Below are positions 55,507-62,646 of a stretch of 64,000 bases of DNA, one piece after another. The stretch lies in contig NZ_RBKS01000001.1 in NCBI RefSeq assembly GCF_003634555.1, positions 2,790,001 to 2,854,000 on the forward strand, in the 5' to 3' direction. Position 1 is the first letter of the stretch, and every line of letters starts with the position of its first letter. A program made the translations under genes and the position numbers. The notes beneath the pieces are model-generated. The model was not told the origin of the DNA. It ran no database searches and saw nothing but the letters and a program-made list of their open reading frames with translations. Source of the DNA: Frondihabitans australicus. Its GTDB lineage: Bacteria > Actinomycetota > Actinomycetes > Actinomycetales > Microbacteriaceae.

Positions 55507-56694
55507 CTAGCCGCGGAGCAGCGACAGAACACCCGAGGTGCTCTGGTTCGCCTGCGCGAGCATCGAGGTGCCGGCCTGGCTCAGGATGTTCGCACGGGTG
55601 TACTTCACCATCTCCGACGCCATGTCGGTGTCGGTGATGCGCGACTCGGCGCTGGTCAGGTTCTCCTGCGCGACGTTCGTGACGTTGATCGCGTGGTCGA
55701 ACCGGTTCTGGACGGCACCGATGTTGGCGCGGGCGGTCGAGACAGCGGTGATCTGCGCGTCGATGGCCGTGATGGCCGCCTGAGCGTGAGCCGCGGTGTC
55801 GAACTTGATGCCCACGGTCGACGGTGCGGAGGTTCCGCCCGAGACGCCGCCCTCGGGGGCGGTGGTGTCGACCGTGCCGCCGTCCTTGGCCGTGACGACG
55901 ATGCCCGTCGAGGCACCGTTGGCGTCCTTGGTCGTCGAGACCGAGAACTTCGCCGAGAACGAGGCGTCGCTCGAGAGAGCGGCCGCGTACTCGTCGACGC
56001 TCTTGAACGAGCCGCCGGTGCCGGTGCCCGAGAGGGTGCCGGTCGTGACCGTGGTCACGGCGCCGCCGTTGGTCGACTTGAACGTCGCAGCGCCGGAGGC
56101 GAGCGTCGTCGTGTCGACGGTCCAGGAGGTGCCGCCGGTGGCGGTGGTGCCGCTGGCGAGCGTGTTCGCGATGTTCTTCACGTTCGCGCCCGACAGGTCG
56201 ACGGTGATCTGGCTGGCCGCGTCGCCGTTGGCGCCGACCTGGAAGGCCAGCTTTCCGGAGCCGCCGCCGGCCGAGCCGTCGAGCAGGTTGATGCCGTTGA
56301 AGTTGGTCGAAGCCGAGATGCGCGAGAGCTCGTCCGTGAGGGCCGAGACCTCGGTGGTGATCGCCTGGCGCGAGTCCGCGTTGTTCGAGTCGTTACCGGC
56401 CTGGACGGCCAGGTCGCGCATGCGCTGGAGGATCGACTGCGTCTCGGTGAGGCCACCTTCAGCGGTCTGGACGACGGAGACGCCGTCCTGGGCGTTGCGG
56501 GCCGCGACCGTGAGGCCACCGACCTGCGACTTGAGGCCCTCGGAGATGGCGAGGCCGGCCGCGTCGTCAGCAGCGTGGTTGATGCGGAGACCCGACGAGA
56601 GCTTCTCGAGAGAAGACGAGAGGTCGTTCTGCGTGCTGTTGAGGTTGCGGTAGGTGTTGTTCGCCGCGAGGTTGTTGTTGATCTGGAAACCCAT
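55507..56694 (-). CDS. fliC: Flagellin
   Basis: A 395-residue flagellin. The conserved N-terminal D0/D1 (QINNNLAANNTYRNLNSTQN, LSSGLRINHAADDAAGLAIS) and C-terminal D1/D0 (SRITDTDMASEMVKYTRANI then LSQAGTSMLAQANQSTSGVL) are intact; the surface-exposed middle is Gly/Thr/Ser-rich. It is the only flagellin gene in the window. The leader of about 60 bases has a sigma-28 promoter, a hairpin with ACGGAT, and a GGA that overlaps the Shine-Dalgarno, pointing to CsrA control. Confidence 0.97.
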   Translation of the reverse strand: MGFQINNNLAANNTYRNLNSTQNDLSSSLEKLSSGLRINHAADDAAGLAISEGLKSQVGGLTVAARNAQDGVSVVQTAEGGLTETQSILQRMRDLAVQAGNDSNNADSRQAITTEVSALTDELSRISASTNFNGINLLDGSAGGGSGKLAFQVGANGDAASQITVDLSGANVKNIANTLASGTTATGGTSWTVDTTTLASGAATFKSTNGGAVTTVTTGTLSGTGTGGSFKSVDEYAAALSSDASFSAKFSVSTTKDANGASTGIVVTAKDGGTVDTTAPEGGVSGGTSAPSTVGIKFDTAAHAQAAITAIDAQITAVSTARANIGAVQNRFDHAINVTNVAQENLTSAESRITDTDMASEMVKYTRANILSQAGTSMLAQANQSTSGVLSLLRG

Positions 56695-56705
56695 GATGAA
56701 ACTCT

Positions 56706-56750
56706 CTTCCGTGATTTATATGGGGGTGGTGCTGCCGCCCATCCGTGGGC
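56706..56750 (-). promoter_or_regulatory. Candidate CsrA sites in the fliC leader
   Basis: Site 1 (56737-56750): minus-strand GCCCACGGATGGGC, a 5-base stem with CGGA as loop. Site 2 (56706-56712): ACGGAAG, whose GGAAG is part of the ribosome site of fliC. The spacing is like the two CsrA sites on Bacillus hag mRNA. Confidence 0.65.
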
Positions 56751-56762
56751 TGACACTGAGAG

Positions 56763-56789
56763 CTATCGGCTGCTGCGTCGCAGGCGTTA
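56763..56789 (-). promoter_or_regulatory. Sigma-28 (FliA) promoter of fliC
   Basis: Minus-strand TAAC (56786-56789), a 15-base spacer and GCCGATAG (56763-56770), about 69 bases before the start codon. Confidence 0.9.
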
Positions 56790-56820
56790 GCGAATTCGTG
56801 AAAAGTTTTTGACGCGGGCC

Positions 56821-57648
56821 TCAGGAGGCGACGGCTCGCGCCGCGACCGGGGCGTTCGCCTGCTGCATGGCACGGCCGATGCCGACCACCGCACCCGACG
56901 CCACGCGCGAGAGGTACGCGGCCCGACGCGCGGGAGCGGTCTTCGACTCGTAGACGACCTCGGTCGCCTCGTCGTCGGCGTAGTGGGTGTTGAGCGCGTC
57001 GCGCAGGAGGCGGATCGCCTCGGTGCGCTGCTGCGACACAGCCGAGTGGGTGATGCCGAGCTCCTCGGCGATCTCGGTGACGCTCGAGTCGCCGAAGTAG
57101 ACCTTCTCGACGATGTAGCGCATCTTCTCGGGGAGGGCCTCCACTGCGGCGCGGAGGTAGCAGGTGCGCTCCTGCTCGAGGAGGGTCTCCTCGGGAAGGA
57201 TGATCTCGGCGGCCAGCTGGTCGGCGACCGTCTCGTCGATGGCGGTGACGGTGCGGGCGGCGTCGGTGAGCGCGTCCGCGGCGGTCTGGCGGTCGACGCC
57301 GAGCGACGAGGCGATCTCGTCGACGCTGGGGGTGCGGCCGAGGGCGGCGGTCAGGGTCTCCTGCGTGGCCAGGGTCTCCTTGATGCGCTTGCGGGTGCCG
57401 CGGCTGGCCCAGTCGCTCGAGCGCATGTCGTCGGCGAACGCGCCCATGATGCGGGTGCGGGCGTAGGCGCCGAAGGGGACGCCCTGCTCCGGGTCGAACG
57501 CGTCGGCCGCCTGCACGAGGGCGAGGGCGCCGGCCGAGGCGAGGTCGTCACGGCTGAGGTGCGTCGCACGGGCGCACACCTCGGAGACGAGGTAACCGAC
57601 GAGAGGGAGGTTCTGCACCACCATCGCGTTGCGCTCGATCTTGTTCAT
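56821..57648 (-). CDS. fliA: FliA/WhiG-type RNA polymerase sigma factor
   Basis: A 275-residue sigma-70-family factor from the ATG at 57648, with AGGGG upstream. Region 2 reads LASAGALALVQAADAFDPEQ with GVPFGAYARTRIMGAF; region 3 TRKRIKETLATQETLTAALG; region 4 VYFGDSSVTEIAEELGITHS ending in the helix-turn-helix. It should recognise the five GCCGATAG boxes in the window. No FlgM anti-sigma gene is seen. A Pro/Ala tail of about 35 residues follows region 4. Its own promoter is not clearly a sigma-28 box. Confidence 0.93.
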   Translation of the reverse strand: MNKIERNAMVVQNLPLVGYLVSEVCARATHLSRDDLASAGALALVQAADAFDPEQGVPFGAYARTRIMGAFADDMRSSDWASRGTRKRIKETLATQETLTAALGRTPSVDEIASSLGVDRQTAADALTDAARTVTAIDETVADQLAAEIILPEETLLEQERTCYLRAAVEALPEKMRYIVEKVYFGDSSVTEIAEELGITHSAVSQQRTEAIRLLRDALNTHYADDEATEVVYESKTAPARRAAYLSRVASGAVVGIGRAMQQANAPVAARAVAS

Positions 57649-58097
57649 GACTGGCCCCTGACCTGGCTTTCGGCACGACGAATAACGCCTCTGCAAGGCG
57701 TTCGTCGAATGGAAGTCGAGAGCGGAGTGCTCTCCGGCCGGATGCTCCCTGTGCTTCCGACCCGCCGGGGTGATCTCCCGACAACGTCAACGCTATCCAG
57801 CCGCTGAGGGGTTAAACCAGGGAAAAAAGGCCCCACTGCGGGGGGATGAGGTGTCGTCATTTTGGAGGACACGGCCCGTTTTTCGGCCGAATTCACCCCC
57901 GAAGAGGGAGTGTTTGGCGGGCTCCTGCGTGCACTAGTCGGACACCTGTCGACCAAACCGTTTCGTCCGAAACTTAAGACGACCCTGAACCGTCTAACGC
58001 GCCTCCTGCGACGGCCGATAGGTGACGGTGAGAGCGCAACCGCTCTCTGCGTCGGTCGCCACGAGTGCACCGCAGCAGACCTATAAGGAGAGGGACC
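57649..58097. other. fliA-flgN divergent intergenic region
   Basis: This 449-base gap has no credible gene. It contains a bulged hairpin in the fliA leader (57676-57707); a CCCC/GGGG stem followed by six T on the minus strand (57823-57843), which looks like a weak terminator or attenuator before fliA; a C-run/G-run element (CACTCCCTCTTCGGGGGTGA on the minus strand, 57893-57912) like those before the surface protein genes; and the flgN promoter. A short minus-strand RNA between the G-run element and the T-run is possible but unproven. Confidence 0.45.
57995..58021 (+). promoter_or_regulatory. Sigma-28 (FliA) promoter of flgN-flgK-flgL-fliW
   Basis: TAAC (57995-57998), a 15-base spacer and GCCGATAG (58014-58021), about 76 bases before flgN. 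A GAGAGCG/CGCTCTC hairpin lies in the leader. Confidence 0.85.
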
Positions 58098-58586
58098 GTG
58101 GGCGTGAACGAACTGTCCGCCGTGCTCTGGCGTGAGAGAGAGCTCCTGGAGCTGCTCACGTTCAAGCTGGAGGAGGAGCAGCTGCTCCTCACCGCCGGGA
58201 AGTCCCGGTGGATCGAGCACGCCACGCGTGAGGTCGAGCAGGTGCTCGAGCGTCTCCGCGCGGCCGGACTCGAGCGGACCGTCGAGGTCGCCGTCGTCGC
58301 CGAGGAGTGGGGCACCGACGAAACCACGCCGCTGCGCGAGCTGATCCAGCACGCCCCCGACGGCCCCTGGGCCGACATCTTCACCTCCCACCTGCGCGCC
58401 ATGACCGAGCTCACCACGCAGATCCGCCAGCTCCGCGACGAGAACGAGCAGTTCCTGCGGGCCGCGGCGCGGTCGACGCAGGAGACGCTGGCCACCGCCG
58501 CCTCGGATCCCGCGCTCTACGACGCCTCGGGCACCGGGCGCAGCGCGTCCGCGACGAGCAGCCACTTCTTCGACGGGCGGCTCTAG
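58098..58586 (+). CDS. flgN: FlgN-like flagellar chaperone
   Basis: A 162-residue, mostly helical protein from a GTG at 58098, seven bases after AAGGAG. The start LSAVLWRERELLELLTFKLE then EEQLLLTAGKSRWIEHATRE is the FlgN pattern. FlgN escorts FlgK and FlgL to the export gate, and it lies directly before flgK. The C-terminal region is variable and Ser/Ala-rich. Confidence 0.85.
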   Translation: MGVNELSAVLWRERELLELLTFKLEEEQLLLTAGKSRWIEHATREVEQVLERLRAAGLERTVEVAVVAEEWGTDETTPLRELIQHAPDGPWADIFTSHLRAMTELTTQIRQLRDENEQFLRAAARSTQETLATAASDPALYDASGTGRSASATSSHFFDGRL

Positions 58587-58588
58587 CG

Positions 58589-60013
58589 ATGAGCACCTTC
58601 GGCAGCCTGAACACCGCCTACCGCGGACTCACCGCGGCTCGGGCCGGCCTCGACATCACCGGCCAGAACATCTCGAACGCGTCGACCGACGGCTACACGC
58701 GCCAGCGCGTCACCACGTCGTCGATCGAGGCGGTGCAGCCCGGCCTCTTCTCGACCGGCACCGGAATCGGCCAGGGCGTGTCGATCGACGGCTACCAGCG
58801 CATCGGCGACGCCACCCTCGACCAGAACGTTCGGCAGACCGCCTCGAGCTCCGGTTACTCCGGCGTGCGCTCGAGCGTGCTGTCGAACCTCGAGTCGTCG
58901 CTGAACGAGCCGGGCACCTCGGGCCTCTCGGCGCAGCTGCAGGGGCTCTGGTCGGCGTGGGGCGACGTGTCGAACTCCCCCGGCACCGCGGCTCCTGCCT
59001 CGACGCTGCTCGGCCAGGCGCAGTCGATGGCCGACACGATCAAGACCGGCTACCAGGCCGTGTCGTCGCAGTGGTCGCAGGTCCGCTCGACGGTCGACAC
59101 CCAGGCCGCCGACCTCAACAGCGACGCGAAGCAGATCGCGCAGCTCAACTCGCAGATCCAGCAGGGTCTCTCGACCGGCGGCGACGTGAACGAGCTGATC
59201 GACAAGCGCAACACGCTCACCGAGGACGTCGCGAAGCTCGCCGGCGGCACCGTCCACGCGAACTCCGACGGCACCGTCGACGTGCTGATCGGCGGGAACG
59301 CCCTGGTCAGCGGCTCCGACTACCGCACCGTTCAGGTGAGCGGCGGGGCCACACTCGAGGGAGCCGCGGCCTCGCCCGTGCAGCTCGAGTGGACGCACCG
59401 CCCCGGCGCCTCGGTCGGCCTCGACGGCGGCGAGCTCGCCGGATCGCTCTCGGTCCTCGCACCCGCCGACGGCAACGGCACCGGCGGAGTCCTCGCCGAG
59501 GCTGCGGCGTCGTACAACTCGTTCGCCACGCAGCTGGCGACGGCCATCAACAGCGTCTACTCGACGGGTGCCACGCCCTCGGGCACGACCGGTGCCAACT
59601 TCTACTCCTTCTCGGGCACCGGCCCCGCCGCGACCAGCCTCACCGTCGTGCCGCAGTCGGCCGCCGACCTGCAGAGCGGCGCCGTGGGCGCAGGAGCGCT
59701 CGACGGCACGGTCGCCGACCAGATCGCCACCCTCGGCACGGGCACGAACGCACCCGACCGCGCCTGGGCCGGCATCGTCACCGCGATCGGCTCGGCCGCC
59801 AAGACCGAGATCGCCGCCTCCGACCGCGCCACCACGGCCGCAACGAGCGCGAAGACGCAGCAGAACTCCACCGCCGGCGTCGACCTCGACGAAGAGAACG
59901 TGAACCTGCTGCAGTACCAGCACGCCTACCAGGGCGCCGCCCGCGTGATGACGGCCGTCGACCAGATGCTCGACACCCTCATCAACCACGTCGGACTCGT
60001 GGGGATCAGCTGA
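58589..60013 (+). CDS. flgK: Flagellar hook-associated protein 1 (FlgK)
   Basis: A 474-residue FlgK from the ATG at 58589, two bases after flgN. The rod-type N-terminus FGSLNTAYRGLTAARAGLDI then TGQNISNASTDGYTRQRV and the C-terminus GVDLDEENVNLLQYQHAYQG are both canonical. It joins hook to filament. The long upstream frame is a flgN shadow. Confidence 0.96.
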   Translation: MSTFGSLNTAYRGLTAARAGLDITGQNISNASTDGYTRQRVTTSSIEAVQPGLFSTGTGIGQGVSIDGYQRIGDATLDQNVRQTASSSGYSGVRSSVLSNLESSLNEPGTSGLSAQLQGLWSAWGDVSNSPGTAAPASTLLGQAQSMADTIKTGYQAVSSQWSQVRSTVDTQAADLNSDAKQIAQLNSQIQQGLSTGGDVNELIDKRNTLTEDVAKLAGGTVHANSDGTVDVLIGGNALVSGSDYRTVQVSGGATLEGAAASPVQLEWTHRPGASVGLDGGELAGSLSVLAPADGNGTGGVLAEAAASYNSFATQLATAINSVYSTGATPSGTTGANFYSFSGTGPAATSLTVVPQSAADLQSGAVGAGALDGTVADQIATLGTGTNAPDRAWAGIVTAIGSAAKTEIAASDRATTAATSAKTQQNSTAGVDLDEENVNLLQYQHAYQGAARVMTAVDQMLDTLINHVGLVGIS

Positions 60014-60942
60014 TGCTCGGCCGCGTGACCAACCAGACCGCCACCTTCCAGGCGCAGCGGTCGCTCCAGTACAACGCCGCGCGCCTCGCGCAGCTCACCG
60101 ACCAGGCGTCGTCGCTCAAGGCGATCTCGGTGCCCTCCGACGACCCCACGGCGACCGGGCAGTCGATGCTCGTGCGTTCGCAGCAGGCCAACAACGCGCA
60201 GTACACGCGCAACACGACCGACGGTGTGGGCTGGCTGTCGACGACCGACTCCGCGCTCGGCGACACCACCAACATCCTGAACAGGATCCGAGACCTCACC
60301 GTCCAGGGCGCGAACGACGGCACCATGTCGGCCACCTCCCGCGAGGCGATCGCCACCGAGCTCGTCGGCCTCAAGAGCGACCTGCTCGCGAGCGCCAACA
60401 CGACCTACAACGGCCGCTCGATCTTCGCGGGGTCCTCCGATGCGGGCGCCGCCTACACCGCCGGCACGACGACCACCGACCCGACCACGGGCGTCACGAC
60501 CACCACCGAGCCGACCTTCAACGGCGTCGCGGGCTCCAGCGTGCAGCGCAGGATCGCGGACGGCACCACGGTGAGGGTCGACACCGACGGCTCGGCCGTC
60601 TTCGGCACCGGCACCGACTCGGTCTTCTCGATGGTCGACTCGATCGTGAGCGACCTCCGCAGCGGCGTCAACATCTCGTCGCACATCAACGACATCGACT
60701 CGCGCCTCACCGCCGTCCGGGGCGCCTGGGGCGACGTCGGCTCGCGCGAGGCCCAGCTCACGCGCGCCCAGACCACGCTCGCCAACTCGTCGACCTCGCT
60801 CGAGAACCAGCGGTCGAGCGTCGAGGACGTCGACATGGCGAAAGTCATCCTCGACCTCAAGACCCAAGAAGTGACCTACCAATCCGCCCTCGCGGTCACC
60901 GCCAAGGTGATCCAACCGACCCTGATGGACTTCCTGAGATGA
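60013..60942 (+). CDS. flgL: Flagellar hook-associated protein 3 (FlgL)
   Basis: A 309-residue flagellin-like junction protein beginning MLGRVTNQTATFQAQRSLQY, with ISVPSDDPTATGQSMLVRSQ and the C-terminal VDMAKVILDLKTQEVTYQSA. The start shares a base with the flgK stop (TGATG). It is the filament-side partner of FlgK. Confidence 0.95.
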   Translation: MLGRVTNQTATFQAQRSLQYNAARLAQLTDQASSLKAISVPSDDPTATGQSMLVRSQQANNAQYTRNTTDGVGWLSTTDSALGDTTNILNRIRDLTVQGANDGTMSATSREAIATELVGLKSDLLASANTTYNGRSIFAGSSDAGAAYTAGTTTTDPTTGVTTTTEPTFNGVAGSSVQRRIADGTTVRVDTDGSAVFGTGTDSVFSMVDSIVSDLRSGVNISSHINDIDSRLTAVRGAWGDVGSREAQLTRAQTTLANSSTSLENQRSSVEDVDMAKVILDLKTQEVTYQSALAVTAKVIQPTLMDFLR

Positions 60943-61388
60943 GCGCTTCACTGACCTTCGTGACTCCCCCTCCCGGCCTCGACCCGGTCGTCGACTTCAC
61001 CCTCGACGAGGTCGCAGGAGCCGCGGGCCTGTACTCCCTGCACTCGACGTCCGAGCCGCTCACACGCCTCTTCGTGCTCGACGCCGGCGTGCACCTGCCC
61101 GAGTACTCGCCCGTCATCTCGCAGGAGCAGGGAGACTCCCTCGGCGTCACCGACCCCGACCAGGCGATGCTGCTCGTGGTCGCGAACCCCGCGCCCTCGG
61201 GCACCACGGTCAACCTCATGGCCCCGATCGTCGTGAACTCCGCGACCGGAGCCTCGGCGCAGGTGATCCTCGAGAACCAGGACTTCGAGCTGCGGCACGC
61301 GCTGCGGCCGCGCGGCGCTGCCGCTGCTCCTGCGACCGCGCGCGCCACGCCGGCCACGGTCGCCGCCCGCGTTCCCGTCGCCGTCTGA
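60939..61388 (+). CDS. fliW: Flagellar assembly factor FliW
   Basis: A 149-residue FliW overlapping flgL by four bases (ATGA). Landmarks are the opening VTPPPGLDPVVDFTLDEVAG and SLGVTDPDQAMLLVVANPAP, then VNLMAPIVVNSATGASAQVI and LENQDFELRHAL at the end of the domain. An Ala/Pro tail of about 25 residues follows. In Bacillus FliW binds either flagellin or CsrA, so free flagellin controls its own translation. csrA is 33 kb away in another flagellar operon. Confidence 0.93.
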   Translation: MSASLTFVTPPPGLDPVVDFTLDEVAGAAGLYSLHSTSEPLTRLFVLDAGVHLPEYSPVISQEQGDSLGVTDPDQAMLLVVANPAPSGTTVNLMAPIVVNSATGASAQVILENQDFELRHALRPRGAAAAPATARATPATVAARVPVAV

Positions 61389-61454
61389 GTATCGGGTTAT
61401 ATTCAGTATTTCACGGTAGTCTCGTCGTTTTCCTCGACGCAAAGGACTACTTCC

Positions 61455-62537
61455 ATGCCCACGTTCCGCATGCTCGCGGCCGGCGCCGCAGCGCTCGCCG
61501 CCGTCACCCTTTCGGTCGGCCCGCTCGCGACTGCGGCGCACGCCGCGCCCTCGACGCAGGGTCTCGTCTCGTCGATCCAGCTGGTGACGCAGGACAGCGG
61601 CAATCGCTGGCTCGGTGCCAATAGCGACTTCACCTGGACGGTCTACCCGACGAAGGCTGCGGCCGAAGCAGGCGCCGCCCGCTAGGGGGTGATCCCCTCG
61701 GTCGCCACGGGTGCACCCGCGGATGCCTTCTCGTTCCAGCCCCCGGGCGCGCCGGCGGATCAGTGCATGAAGATCGACGTGATCGCGTCGCTGACATCCT
61801 GTTCCAGCCGCAGCACCGCCTTCACCGAGGCATCCCCCGGCCTCTTTCAGTACGCGGACTACCTCGGGCGTCCCGTGTACATCAACAAGGACGCCCTTGC
61901 TGGCAAGGTGGGCGACACCAGCGATCCGCTCAACGCGGCGACCATGACGCAGTCGGTGCACAGCGACGAGACCGGTGCCCGCGTCGACCTCGCGCAGACG
62001 AACCTCCGCGACGGCGACACGTACCGCCTCGGCACCAACGTGTTCTCGGGCACCGGCACCCCCGGCGGCACGGTGACCCTCGAGACGACGAGCTTCACCA
62101 GCTCTCCGGTCTCGACCACGGTGGCCGATGACGGCAGGTGGAGTCTCGCCCGCTCGCTCGGCACCGGGCCGTACACGGTGAAGCTCACGCAGACCGCCCA
62201 GGGGTCGACCGACGTCATCGACGGAATCCGCCTCAGCCTGTTCGTGCAGCCGACCGTCAAGCCGTTCACCGTCTCGGCGAAGAACGGCGACACCTACCGC
62301 GTCGGCAACGTCACGTTCACCGGCACGGGCGACGGGACCGCGGCGAACACGGTCACGCTCGACGTGACCAGCCCCAAAGGACTGGGCTCCGTCACCGTGC
62401 CCGTCGCGAAGGACGGCACCTGGACCCTCGTCCGCCCCATGGGGACCGGCCCGTACACGGTGTCCTTCACTGAGAAGACGGCGTCCGGCGCCGTTCTGGG
62501 CGTCGTCGGCGGGATCACGCTCCGGCCGAACGCCTGA
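61455..62537 (+). pseudogene. Secreted beta-repeat protein interrupted by in-frame TAG
   Basis: The ATG at 61455 (AAAGGA upstream) opens a signal peptide ending AAHAAPS near residue 32 and 76 codons to a TAG at 61683-61685. The same frame continues without another stop to 62537 for about 284 codons, with clear protein-like sequence from VATGAPADAFSFQPP onward. It contains two related beta-sandwich repeats (GDTYRLGTNVFSGTGT and GDTYRVGNVTFTGTGD, each ending in a GTGPYTV segment). The second part has no signal peptide of its own. A nonsense mutation, a sequence error or stop read-through are the options. Function unknown. Confidence 0.75.
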
Positions 62538-62575
62538 CCGAGGCGACCGCCTCGCGGCACGTCTCATGGCGCGCG

Positions 62576-62598
62576 GGCGGCCCGGGGTACGGGCCGCC
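62576..62598 (+). terminator. Hairpin after the interrupted gene
   Basis: GGCGGCCC (62576-62583) and GGGCCGCC (62591-62598) with a 7-base loop; a smaller CGAGGCG/CGCCTCG hairpin lies just before it at about 62539-62554. Confidence 0.55.
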
Positions 62599-62646
62599 GG
62601 TGTGCCGGGAGGCGATCGGGGGGCGACACGACTACCCTCAAAGGCG

